This document shows positions 46,961 through 54,371 of a stretch of 64,000 bases of DNA, one piece after another. The stretch is from Microbacterium halotolerans (lineage in GTDB: Bacteria > Actinomycetota > Actinomycetes > Actinomycetales > Microbacteriaceae). Made by a program: the position numbers and the translations under genes. The stretch spans positions 186,001-250,000 of the forward strand of contig NZ_KZ984054.1 of assembly GCF_003569805.1 (NCBI RefSeq), written 5' to 3'. Numbering within the stretch: the first letter of the stretch is position 1; each line of letters begins with the position of its first letter. Below the pieces are notes generated by a model. The model searched no databases, was not told where the DNA came from, and worked only from the letters and a program-made list of their open reading frames with translations.

Positions 46961-47769
46961 CGCGGCCATGCCATCAGATCCCGATGGTGAACGTCGACGG
47001 ACAGCGCCCCGGCGCGCGCCTGCGCGGTGCGTCGGGCGCGGTAGCCGGCGGCCGCGGATTGCAGCTGAGGTCCCTGCTCGACGGCCGCGTCCGTCCATCC
47101 GGCCAGCCACTCCGCCAGCAGCCTCGGCGCGTGCCCGCCGAGGCGCCACGGCGTGTCGGCGACGCGGACCTCCCACCCGGCGCGGTCGAACAGCGCGCGC
47201 GCCCGATCGACAGCTGTCGGGCCGAGCAGGGGCACCCCGGCGTGCGCGCGCTGCTGGTGCGCGTTGAACGCCGCACGGAGGTCGTCGTCGAGCGGGTCTG
47301 CGGGCGTTACCGCGACGTCGCCTGTCACGGTCAGCGCGAACAGCACTGGAGCGCTGGCCGCGACGCAGCGGGACACGACGGCGCGAAGCTCGTCCTCAGT
47401 GAGCACATCCAGGAGGGCCGATGCCGTGATGAGAGAAGCACCGCGCAGGTCCTCGGGACCCAGATCATCGAGCGCACCGACGTGCGTGGATACGGAGACG
47501 ACGGATCCGTCGTCGTCGACGGGTCGTGGGGCGCCCGCGACGCGCCGCAGCAACCGGGCGTCCCGATCATGCAGGTGCCAGCTCTGCGGCCCTGGCAGCA
47601 TAGGTGCCAGCCAGCGCATCATCGATCCGGTACCTGAGCCGAGATCATGTGCGATGATCGGCGCTCCGTGAACCTGGGAGGCCAGTGCTTCGGCAAGTGC
47701 GGTCGAACGTGCGCGCGCATCCTCGGGCTCGCGCACGGCGAGCCACCCGCTGCTGAACGTCGGGGTCAT
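46957..47769 (-). CDS. Class I SAM-dependent methyltransferase
   Basis: A 270-aa protein. Motif I is AHDLGSGTGSMMRWLAPML, with a downstream acidic residue in SWHLHDRDARLL and motif IV-like LITASALLDVLTEDEL. The C-terminal part (RAGWEVRVADTPWRLGGHAP) is typical of small-molecule methyltransferases. The ATG overlaps the glycosyltransferase stop (ATGA) and its own stop overlaps the next gene. The acceptor is unknown; a sugar or pterin made by the operon is the natural guess. Confidence 0.88.
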   Translation of the reverse strand: MTPTFSSGWLAVREPEDARARSTALAEALASQVHGAPIIAHDLGSGTGSMMRWLAPMLPGPQSWHLHDRDARLLRRVAGAPRPVDDDGSVVSVSTHVGALDDLGPEDLRGASLITASALLDVLTEDELRAVVSRCVAASAPVLFALTVTGDVAVTPADPLDDDLRAAFNAHQQRAHAGVPLLGPTAVDRARALFDRAGWEVRVADTPWRLGGHAPRLLAEWLAGWTDAAVEQGPQLQSAAAGYRARRTAQARAGALSVDVHHRDLMAWPR

Positions 47770-48899
47770 GGTGAGTCGCTCCGCTCGGCCGCGGCGGTGA
47801 GCGCCGCAGCGACGTCCAGCGCCGTGTCATCCCAGCTGCGGGTGGTCGATCGGGTCCGCATCGCGTCACGGGCGACGGCGGCGCGGGTGCTGTCGTCGGA
47901 CCACCATCTCTGCAGTGCTCGTCGCAGGGCGTGCGGATCATCCGGTGGAACGAACATCCGGCCGGCGTTGGCGGCGATCGCTTCGGGGAGACCGCCGGTG
48001 CGGGCGGCGAGTACCGGGATGCCGTGCGCTGATGCCTCGGCCGCGGCCATCCCGAAGGGTTCGTCGCGCGACGGGGCGACCAGCAGGTCCGTCGCCGTGA
48101 ACTGTTCGGTCATTCGGCGCCCGGTGAGCACGCCGACGAACCGGATGCGGTCGCGCAGGCTGGAGGCGTCGACCTGGTCCCTCAGAGCGTCGGAGAAGGC
48201 GGGGTCGATGTCGGACGAGCCGACGAAGGTGCACTTCCAGCGCTGTTCGACCTCGATGCCCGCCAGCGCGCGCACCAGGATGTCCTGCCCCTTGTGCGGG
48301 GCGAGGGGACCGACGCACAGCAGTCGTTCGCCCCGCGGGCCCGGCTCAGCGGGGCTGACTGCACCGGCGACGGCGGGACGGGCGATGACGACGCGGTCGA
48401 CAGAGACGAAGCCGAGGGAGACGAGGGCGTCGCGAGTCCAGCGGCTGGTGGCGACGACGCCGCGTGCGGCGCGGAGAGCGCGGCGTTCGCCGTCGATGAC
48501 GGTCTTCGATGCGACAGCGGCAGAACTCTCCACCATGTGCGCGAGAACCACCACGCGCAGCCTGGTGGTCTCCCGCGCGAGGGCATGGGCGGCACGGCTG
48601 GCGAGCAGCCCGTCGACGAGCACCACCGTTCCATCGCGCATGTCCCGCAGCGCCGATGACATGGCCGCGTCGCCGACGTCGACGCGGTGCAGGTATGCGT
48701 TCCAGCCCTGTGCCTCGAGCGCGTCGTGGACCGCGAGATCGTACACGTTCCCGCCGCTGATGCGTGCCGTATCCTCCACCCAGGCGGGCACGACGAAATC
48801 GACCGCGCCAAGAGAGTCCGCGTGGTGAGCGCCGCCTGTCGGCGTCTTCTCGGAGTCGCCTGCGGTCTCGGGGGCGAGCGCGGCCCGCGTCCCGTTCAC
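47766..48899 (-). CDS. Glycosyltransferase family 4 protein
   Basis: Retaining GT-B glycosyltransferase, 377 aa. The C-terminal nucleotide-sugar half has [20 protein letters not shown] and the E-x7-E region [19 protein letters not shown]. The N-terminal acceptor half has [20 protein letters not shown]. No membrane segment. The GTG overlaps the stop of the pterin-synthase homologue. Sugar donor and acceptor cannot be told from the sequence. Confidence 0.9.
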   Translation of the reverse strand: MNGTRAALAPETAGDSEKTPTGGAHHADSLGAVDFVVPAWVEDTARISGGNVYDLAVHDALEAQGWNAYLHRVDVGDAAMSSALRDMRDGTVVLVDGLLASRAAHALARETTRLRVVVLAHMVESSAAVASKTVIDGERRALRAARGVVATSRWTRDALVSLGFVSVDRVVIARPAVAGAVSPAEPGPRGERLLCVGPLAPHKGQDILVRALAGIEVEQRWKCTFVGSSDIDPAFSDALRDQVDASSLRDRIRFVGVLTGRRMTEQFTATDLLVAPSRDEPFGMAAAEASAHGIPVLAARTGGLPEAIAANAGRMFVPPDDPHALRRALQRWWSDDSTRAAVARDAMRTRSTTRSWDDTALDVAAALTAAAERSDSP

Positions 48900-49297
48900 A
48901 GCTGCCTTTCGAAGCTCGCCCAGGCGATGTGCGATTCGTGCAGTGTGACGGCGATCATCGTGAGCAGCCGTCCCTCGGAGCCGAGTGCGCCATCGCCGAC
49001 CCGTTCGGCGAGGGCATCCGCGACGACGCGGCAGAGGTGCTCGGTGGTGGTGTTCGCCCCGGCGAACCTCGGATCGTCGTCCAGGTTTCGGTTCGTCAAC
49101 GAAGATGTGATCTCGTGCAGTGCCGAGGCGGCTCGTCCGATGTCGACGACGACGCCGTCGGCGCTCAGCTCGGAGGCTCGGAAGGACGCGTCGACGATGT
49201 AGGTCGCCCCGTGCAGGTTCTGAGCGGGCCCGAACACCTCGCCGGAGAGGCTGTGAGCGATCATCATGTGATCGCGCACGGTCACGGTGAAGGTCAT
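48896..49297 (-). CDS. 6-pyruvoyl-tetrahydropterin synthase/QueD homologue with degenerate active site
   Basis: A 133-aa T-fold protein. Against E. coli QueD the first zinc His (IAHSL) and second (NLHG) are kept. The third is Ala (HGH becomes HGA), the catalytic Cys position before them is Ala, and the LDHHYLN relay is LTNRNLD. The pterin-anchoring Glu is kept in VTLHESH. It therefore probably binds a pterin-like ring but should not perform the canonical synthase reaction. The ATG has a GGAAGGA site and overlaps the dehydrogenase stop. It is the second gene of the six-gene operon. Confidence 0.82.
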   Translation of the reverse strand: MTFTVTVRDHMMIAHSLSGEVFGPAQNLHGATYIVDASFRASELSADGVVVDIGRAASALHEITSSLTNRNLDDDPRFAGANTTTEHLCRVVADALAERVGDGALGSEGRLLTMIAVTLHESHIAWASFERQL

Positions 49298-50286
49298 GGT
49301 GCGTCCTTCCAATCGATGGTGCGGCACGGACCCGTGCCGCCGCGTCCAGACGTCCCGTCGGCGAGAGACGCCATCACCTCCGGCAGCTCGCGCCAGGAGG
49401 ACTCGGTGCCCAACAGCGCGTCGAACCCGCCGTCGCGCAGCAGGCGCAATGCGAGGGCGAGCCGATCACGGCGGGTTCTGCTGCCTCGTCGTGACGACGA
49501 GACCGCGCCGACCTGCGAGGAGCGGATGGACAACCGCCGGGAGTGGAAGTCGCTGCCGAGCGACACGGTGACGGGCCGGTCGCCGTACCAGCTCGCCTCG
49601 ATCACCGTGCCTTCCTCCGCCACCGACTCCAGGGCGAGCTGCAGACCGGAACCGCTGCCGCTGGCGTGGATCGCGATGTCGCAGTCGCCCGGCACCGCGG
49701 CGGCTTCGGCGAACCTGACACCGAGCCGCGCTGCAGTGCCCTGCCGCATCGGATCGATGTCGACCAAGGTGACATCCGTTTCCGGGATGGCGCGAAGCAG
49801 TCGCGCGATGCAGCAGCCGATCGTTCCCGCACCGATCACGACGATCCGGTCGCCGATGCGCGGTGCCGCGTCCCACGCCACATTCAGCGCGGTCTCCACC
49901 GCTCCGGCGAGCACGGCGCGGCGCGGCGGCACGCCCTCTGGGAGGGGGAACACGGCGTCGGAGGGAAGGACGAACGCGGACTGATGAGGATGGAGAGCGA
50001 AGACCGTGCGGCCGACGAGATCGGGGCGCCCGTCGATCACCACACCGACGCTCTGATATCCGTACTTCACCGGGCCGGGGAAGTCGCCCTCTTGGAACGG
50101 CGCCCGCATCCGTTCGGATTCTGCGGCGGGAACCTCACCGCGGAAGACGAGCGTCTCCGTTCCCGCGCTGATGCCGCTGAACTGCGTGCGGACGAGCACA
50201 TCGTCTTCACCGACCGACGGCAGCGGCTGCGTCCGCAGCGCCCCGACGCGTGGCTTTTCGATCCAGAATGCGGCGGCTTCCTGCAC
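49294..50286 (-). CDS. Zinc-less MDR dehydrogenase (BchC-like)
   Basis: Medium-chain dehydrogenase fold, 330 aa, first gene of the operon. The N-terminal lobe has [18 protein letters not shown] and [11 protein letters not shown] where zinc enzymes have GxCxSD and GHExxG, so both catalytic-zinc ligands are missing. The NAD(P) motif [15 protein letters not shown] is intact. The pattern SGISxGTE resembles the BchC-type branch of the family. The GTG start follows a strong AGGAGGAG site and a TAGCAT -10 candidate. Its likely role is a redox step on the product of this operon. Confidence 0.82.
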   Translation of the reverse strand: MQEAAAFWIEKPRVGALRTQPLPSVGEDDVLVRTQFSGISAGTETLVFRGEVPAAESERMRAPFQEGDFPGPVKYGYQSVGVVIDGRPDLVGRTVFALHPHQSAFVLPSDAVFPLPEGVPPRRAVLAGAVETALNVAWDAAPRIGDRIVVIGAGTIGCCIARLLRAIPETDVTLVDIDPMRQGTAARLGVRFAEAAAVPGDCDIAIHASGSGSGLQLALESVAEEGTVIEASWYGDRPVTVSLGSDFHSRRLSIRSSQVGAVSSSRRGSRTRRDRLALALRLLRDGGFDALLGTESSWRELPEVMASLADGTSGRGGTGPCRTIDWKDAP

Positions 50287-50344
50287 GCGTCTCCTCCTGT
50301 CGGCCCGTTTCTCATGCTAAGCCTGATGCCACGATCCTCACAGG

Positions 50345-51115
50345 ATGTCGTCCACCGGAGAGCAACAGGGCGTTCGAAGCCCGAGGCAGTCGATGAAGAT
50401 GATTCACTGGGCACCGCCTATCGCCACAGCCATCGGCGTGCTCGGCATCGTGCTGGGCGTGTTCAGCGGACTTCCGGTCATCGCCGCTGTGCTGGGCGTC
50501 GGCTATCTCGCCGTCTCGAACGCGCTGCTCGCTCTGGCGCTCGGCCGCAGCGGTGCCGAACGGTTCGGACAGGCGAATGCCGTCACCACCGTGCGCTCCG
50601 TGCTCGTGGGGTTCGTCACGGTCGTCGTCGCGGCGTCGTTTCTGCAGTCGGTTCCCGCCGGGCTGCTGCTCGCGTTGGCGATCCCCGCCCTCGCCCTCGA
50701 TGCCGTGGACGGCTGGGTCGCCAGGCGCACCGGGTCCGCGACACCGCTCGGCGCGCGCTTCGACATGGAAGTGGACGCATTTCTGCTGCTGATGCTCAGC
50801 GTATTCGTCGCGCAGACGCTGGGCACGTGGGTCCTCGCGATCGGGATCATGCGGTACGCCTTCGTCGTGGCGGGCTGGGCGCTGCCGTGGCTGCGGGCTC
50901 CGCTGCCGCCGCGTCACTGGCGCAAGGTCGTCACGGCAGTGCAGGGCGTCGCGTTGATCGTCGCTGCGTCGGGGCTCGTCCCCACGGCGATGTCGATTGC
51001 GGCGGTCGCCGTGGCCCTGCTGCTGCTGTGCGAGTCGTTCGGCCGGGACGTGGTGTGGCTGGTGTGCCAGCGCGGTAAGAGTGCGTGTCCTAAGGCGAGC
51101 AATCCCGGAGGATGA
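50345..51115 (+). CDS. CDP-alcohol phosphatidyltransferase family protein
   Basis: Membrane enzyme, 256 aa with about six helices. The signature DGxxAR(x8)GxxxDxxxD is complete, running from DGWVARRTGSATPLG to ARFDMEVD. It transfers a phosphatidyl or similar group from a CDP-activated donor to an alcohol such as inositol or glycerol phosphate, or a novel acceptor. It is divergent from the pterin-type operon with 58 nt between starts. The ATG at 50345 is uncertain: MKMIHWAPP at 50393 is an alternative and neither has a good ribosome site. Confidence 0.85.
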   Translation: MSSTGEQQGVRSPRQSMKMIHWAPPIATAIGVLGIVLGVFSGLPVIAAVLGVGYLAVSNALLALALGRSGAERFGQANAVTTVRSVLVGFVTVVVAASFLQSVPAGLLLALAIPALALDAVDGWVARRTGSATPLGARFDMEVDAFLLLMLSVFVAQTLGTWVLAIGIMRYAFVVAGWALPWLRAPLPPRHWRKVVTAVQGVALIVAASGLVPTAMSIAAVAVALLLLCESFGRDVVWLVCQRGKSACPKASNPGG

Positions 51116-51290
51116 GCAAGCTGACAGCCATCCGTCCCTGTCGAGGCAGGTCTGCCGAGGCAGGGCGGTGTTCCGGCGCCGCGTGCTCAGATCCGACGCG
51201 ACGCCACGCAAGCGCGCAGGCAGAGACGACAGCCGCTGCTTCGGTCTCCCACGCAGCGCGTGCATGTCGGCGCACGCTCCGAACAGATTC

Positions 51291-51334
51291 GAGGTGCGAA
51301 CTTCGACTGGTTTCACAGTCGAAGTTCGCACCTC
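51291..51334 (+). terminator. 18-bp perfect hairpin between the CDP-alcohol transferase and tRNA-His
   Basis: Arms 51291-51308 and 51317-51334 pair without mismatch around an 8-nt loop. It probably ends transcription from both sides. The rest of 51116-51290 shows no gene I can support. Confidence 0.7.
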
Positions 51335-51341
51335 GTAAGAA

Positions 51342-51418
51342 TGGGGTGGCTGACGGGGCTTGAACCCGCGGCCCCCGCGACCACAACGCGGTGCTCTACC
51401 AGCTGAGCTACAGCCACC
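51342..51418 (-). tRNA. tRNA-His (anticodon GTG)
   Basis: Cloverleaf on the minus strand with acceptor GTGGCTG/CAGCCAC and anticodon loop TTGTGGT. The T loop is TTCAAGC. The discriminator is C and is followed by an encoded CCA (51342-51344). The base before the acceptor (51418) is G, providing the G-1 that histidyl-tRNA synthetase needs. Confidence 0.95.
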
Positions 51419-51453
51419 ATGGTCGCCCCTGGCGGGGCAACTTGTCTATTTTG

Positions 51454-52080
51454 TCATAGATTTTCGGCGAAGGATGACACCACCGACGATGCCGTGTCGC
51501 GTGCCTGATCACTGGTCGGGCCCGGCCGATCGATGAAAACGGCCCTGCGATAGTACTCGAGTTCTCGGATGGATTCGAGGATGTCGGCGAGTGCGCGGTG
51601 ACCGCCGTCCTTTGCCGGGGCCTGGAAGTAGGCGCGCGGGAACCACCGGCGCGAGAGCTCCTTGACACTGGAGACGTCGACGTTGCGGTAGTGCAGGTAC
51701 TCGTCGACCTGCGGCATGTACTTGGCCAGGAACATCCGGTCGGTGCCGATGGTGTTGCCGGCGAGCGGTGCCTTGCCCTGCTGCGGCGCGAAGCGCTTGA
51801 TGTACTCGAGCGACTGCCGTTCCGCCTCCGCGAGTGCGACGCCGTTCGGGATCTCCTCGATCAGGCCGCTGGAGCGGTGCATCTTCGTGACGAAGTCGTT
51901 CATGTTCGCCATGGCGGCGTCGCTCGGCTTGATGACGATCTGGAAGCCGGGGTCGAGCGCCTTGAGCTCGAAGTCCGTGACGACGATCGCGATCTCACAC
52001 AGCTCATCGACTTCGAGGTCGAGACCGGTCATCTCGCAGTCGATCCAGACGAGCCGGTCGTTTTCGGATGCGTTTGCCAT
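51454..52080 (-). CDS. orn: Oligoribonuclease
   Basis: 3'-5' exoribonuclease that removes the last di- to pentanucleotides of RNA decay, including pGpG. It is a DEDDh-type enzyme of 208 aa. Exo I is WIDCEMTGLD, Exo II lies around GNTIGTDRMFLAKYMP, and Exo III is GHRALADILESI with the catalytic His. The ATG is 7 nt after TAAGGT on the minus strand. It lies between two tRNA genes on the same strand but has its own promoter. Confidence 0.96.
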   Translation of the reverse strand: MANASENDRLVWIDCEMTGLDLEVDELCEIAIVVTDFELKALDPGFQIVIKPSDAAMANMNDFVTKMHRSSGLIEEIPNGVALAEAERQSLEYIKRFAPQQGKAPLAGNTIGTDRMFLAKYMPQVDEYLHYRNVDVSSVKELSRRWFPRAYFQAPAKDGGHRALADILESIRELEYYRRAVFIDRPGPTSDQARDTASSVVSSFAENL

Positions 52081-52093
52081 GGAGCCCACCTTA
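52081..52093 (-). promoter_or_regulatory. -10 box of orn
   Basis: TAAGGT (52088-52093, minus) with 7 nt to the ATG, so the mRNA is likely leaderless. Confidence 0.45.
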
Positions 52094-52126
52094 TCCCCGG
52101 GCACTGACATGCCACGGGCAAGGTCG

Positions 52127-52198
52127 TCCCCCAGGCACGATTCGAACGTGCGACCGGCGACTTAGAAGATCGATGCTCTTCCGCTGAGCTACTGGGGG
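52127..52198 (-). tRNA. tRNA-Arg (anticodon TCT)
   Basis: Cloverleaf on the minus strand: acceptor CCCCCAG/CTGGGGG, D arm GCTC/GAGC, anticodon loop CTTCTAA (TCT), T arm GCACG/CGTGC with loop TTCGAAT, discriminator A. No CCA is encoded. The top pair of the anticodon stem (27-43) is a T-C mismatch. Confidence 0.9.
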
Positions 52199-52258
52199 TC
52201 GCCCACCAGGTTACCGGCACGCGCCGGTGGATTTCGAGTCGGACCGACGGCAGACGGT

Positions 52259-52513
52259 TCAGCGCAGGGCCGCGACCGCGTCGTCCGGCGACCAGAAGGC
52301 GCCGACATCGATGAAGCGGCCTGTCGCCCGGTGGTAGCGCTCGGCACGGCAGCGCACGCCGCTCGGAGTGTCGACGACGCGCAGGTGCCCCAGAACGCGA
52401 TCGTGTCGGTCGACGACCCGCCAGAGGTCGGCCGCGGCGCGCACGAGGTGCTCATGCGGCGATGACAACCGTGGCGCGGCGTGCGGAACGACAGGAGCTG
52501 CGATGGTGTTCAT
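52259..52513 (-). CDS. Hypothetical protein, 84 aa
   Basis: Small basic protein (MNTIAAPVVPHAAPRL at the start), with WRVVDRHDRVLGHLRVVDTP and RYHRATGRFIDVGAFWSPDD suggesting a short beta-rich fold. The ATG follows a GGGAGA site. No family recognised. It is divergent from msrA. Confidence 0.6.
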   Translation of the reverse strand: MNTIAAPVVPHAAPRLSSPHEHLVRAAADLWRVVDRHDRVLGHLRVVDTPSGVRCRAERYHRATGRFIDVGAFWSPDDAVAALR

Positions 52514-52603
52514 GATGGTCTCCCTTCTGCTGCCTACGCTAAGGAGGGCGTACGACATTGCTGCAGAACCGGTGAATTCTGCGCCGTTGCCGGTGCGGGA
52601 GCG

Positions 52604-52615
52604 TAGCCTGAGAGC
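52604..52615 (+). promoter_or_regulatory. -10 box and 6-nt spacer, leaderless promoter of msrA
   Basis: TAGCCT at 52604-52609 and ATG at 52616. Confidence 0.5.
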
Positions 52616-53158
52616 ATGCAGACCTATGTGCTTGCCGGCGGATGCTTCTGGTGCCTCGATGCGGCATACCGCGCTCTGACGGGGATCGAGGAGGTCGTTT
52701 CCGGATACACGGGCGGCACAGTGCCTGCCCCGAGCTACGAGCTCGTATGCACGGGCGCAACAGGGCATGCGGAGGCCGTGAAGGTCACGTTCGACCCGGA
52801 GCAGATCCCCGCCGACGTTATCCTCGACGCGTTCTTCACGATGCACGACCCGCGTCAGCTCAACCGCCAGGGAGCCGATCGGGGCACGCAGTACCGCTCG
52901 GCGATGTTCTACGCGGACGCCGAGCAGAAGGCTACGTTCGACGCGGCGCGGCGGCGGGCGAGCGAGCTCTGGGACGCGCCGGTCGGCACGACGGAGGGTT
53001 CGGTCGTGACCACGCTGGAGCCGCTCGGCGAGTACTACGACGCCGAGGACTACCATCAGGACTTCTTCGCGAAGAACCCGACGCAGGGATACTGCCTCGC
53101 CGTAGCGGTGCCCAAGGTCAACAAAGTGCGCGCGTCGTTCTCGCAGTACCTCGCCTGA
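52616..53158 (+). CDS. msrA: Peptide-methionine (S)-S-oxide reductase MsrA
   Basis: Repairs oxidised methionine S-sulfoxides. The active-site GGCFWC contains catalytic Cys10 and the nearby Cys13. Further motifs are VSGYTGG, GHAEAVKVTFDP, FFTMHDPRQLNRQGADRGTQ and EDYHQDFF. The length of 180 aa is normal. A single gene with its own leaderless promoter. Confidence 0.97.
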   Translation: MQTYVLAGGCFWCLDAAYRALTGIEEVVSGYTGGTVPAPSYELVCTGATGHAEAVKVTFDPEQIPADVILDAFFTMHDPRQLNRQGADRGTQYRSAMFYADAEQKATFDAARRRASELWDAPVGTTEGSVVTTLEPLGEYYDAEDYHQDFFAKNPTQGYCLAVAVPKVNKVRASFSQYLA

Positions 53159-53296
53159 AGCCTGTCGTCCTTTCCCTCACAGCCGCGGGGAACGCAAGAA
53201 TCCGTCCACAATCGACCATTCGCTCTCGCGTACAGCGCTGAGACCTGTCCACGCTGAGAACGGGGCCAGTCGGCTCCGAGAGCGAAGGGACAGATC

Positions 53297-53794
53297 ATGA
53301 GCGATTCGATCACCGTCATCGGGACGGTCGGCTCCGACCCCGAAGCGCGGGTGACGCCGACGGGAAAGCACGTCACGGGCTTCCGACTGGCGTGCACGCC
53401 GAGGGTGCGAGATGCGCGTACGGGCGAGTGGCGCGATGGCGAGACCAACTGGTACTCGATCAGTGCCTGGGAGCACTTGGGCAGGAACGTGCTCGAGTCG
53501 ATCCGCAAGGGGGAGCGGGCCATCGTGACCGGGCGGCTGCGGCTGCGCACATGGGAGAAGGACGAGCGTCGAGGCATGGACGCCGAGATCGTGGCAGGAG
53601 GTGTGGGACACGACCTCAAGTGGGGCACCTCGAGCTACACCAAGGCCTCGCGTCAGGCGGCGGGCGACGCGTCGGATGACCATCGAGGCGGTGAACCGGA
53701 GGTGGAGGCTGCGCAGGCGACGCCAGAGGCGGCATCATCGGGGTTCCAGGATCACTGGGAGGCCGAGCCCGTCGCCGTCGATACGCCGTACTGA
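53297..53794 (+). CDS. ssb: Single-stranded DNA-binding protein
   Basis: OB-fold protein, 165 aa. VIGTVGSDPEARVTPTGKHV, the beta-hairpin TNWYSISAWEHLGRNVLESI and GERAIVTGRLRLRTWEK are typical of SSB. The acidic tail ends in EPVAVDTPY, not the DDDIPF-type peptide of replicative SSBs. It may therefore be a second, specialised SSB rather than the main one next to rpsF. A GAAGGGA ribosome site precedes the ATG. Confidence 0.9.
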   Translation: MSDSITVIGTVGSDPEARVTPTGKHVTGFRLACTPRVRDARTGEWRDGETNWYSISAWEHLGRNVLESIRKGERAIVTGRLRLRTWEKDERRGMDAEIVAGGVGHDLKWGTSSYTKASRQAAGDASDDHRGGEPEVEAAQATPEAASSGFQDHWEAEPVAVDTPY

Positions 53795-53825
53795 CCGGCG
53801 GCGCGGGTGCACAGCGGCCAGCCTC

Positions 53826-53837
53826 TAGAATCGAACG
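53826..53837 (+). promoter_or_regulatory. -10 box and 6-nt spacer of the lipoprotein gene
   Basis: TAGAAT at 53826-53831 and GTG at 53838. Confidence 0.5.
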
Positions 53838-54317
53838 GTGACACGACGCGAGCTGACCATGGCGGTTCTGGGAACGACTGTGCTGGCGGCGGCGCTTCTC
53901 GCAGGCTGCGCGCCGGAGCCGCCCGATCAGACACAGAGCGAGGCCCCGTCGGACACTGCTGAGCCGACCGAGGCGCCGACGCCGACCGAGTTCGATCCTG
54001 ACGGCACCGCCGAGGACAACCTCCCTCTGTTCTCCGAGATCGTGAATGACGTGTGGGCATCCGATGACAACATCCACGGACGCGTGTACATCGACGCGCT
54101 CGTGGACAAGGGGTTCGACAGGACGCAGATGCAGGTCACCAGCGACATCACGACGATCGAGTGGCCGGCGGAGTCGATCATGTTCTCCGTCAGGGTGGGC
54201 GAGGAATGCCTCGTCGGCCAGATCGGGCCGGAGACGGGAGATCCGGTGGCGATCGTGCAGCCGGCGCTGGGCGAGGGCGTGTGCCTCCTGGGCAACACCC
54301 GCGAGATCGACTGGTAG
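53838..54317 (+). CDS. Lipoprotein (DUF6993-like)
   Basis: A 159-aa exported protein. Signal peptide with lipobox LLAGC at residues 23-27, then a Pro/Thr/Glu-rich linker to about residue 53, then a compact domain of about 105 residues. The domain has NLPLFSEIVNDVWASDD and SIMFSVRVGEECLVGQIGPE. Two cysteines in the mature domain may form a disulfide. Attribution to DUF6993 is from memory of similar actinobacterial lipoproteins. GTG start, leaderless. Confidence 0.75.
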   Translation: MTRRELTMAVLGTTVLAAALLAGCAPEPPDQTQSEAPSDTAEPTEAPTPTEFDPDGTAEDNLPLFSEIVNDVWASDDNIHGRVYIDALVDKGFDRTQMQVTSDITTIEWPAESIMFSVRVGEECLVGQIGPETGDPVAIVQPALGEGVCLLGNTREIDW

Positions 54318-54356
54318 CGAAGTTCGTCAGCGTCCCCCACGGAGGGGGCGCTCCTC

Positions 54357-54371
54357 TAGACTGGAGCCCCT
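54357..54371 (+). promoter_or_regulatory. -10 box of ettA
   Basis: TAGACT at 54357-54362, 9 nt before the ATG, with a GGAG site in the spacer. Confidence 0.45.

Noticed and set aside
51112..51363. Small frame after the CDP-alcohol transferase (start at 51112)
   Set aside because: It runs through the 18-bp hairpin and into tRNA-His, and its residues look like random GC-rich translation.
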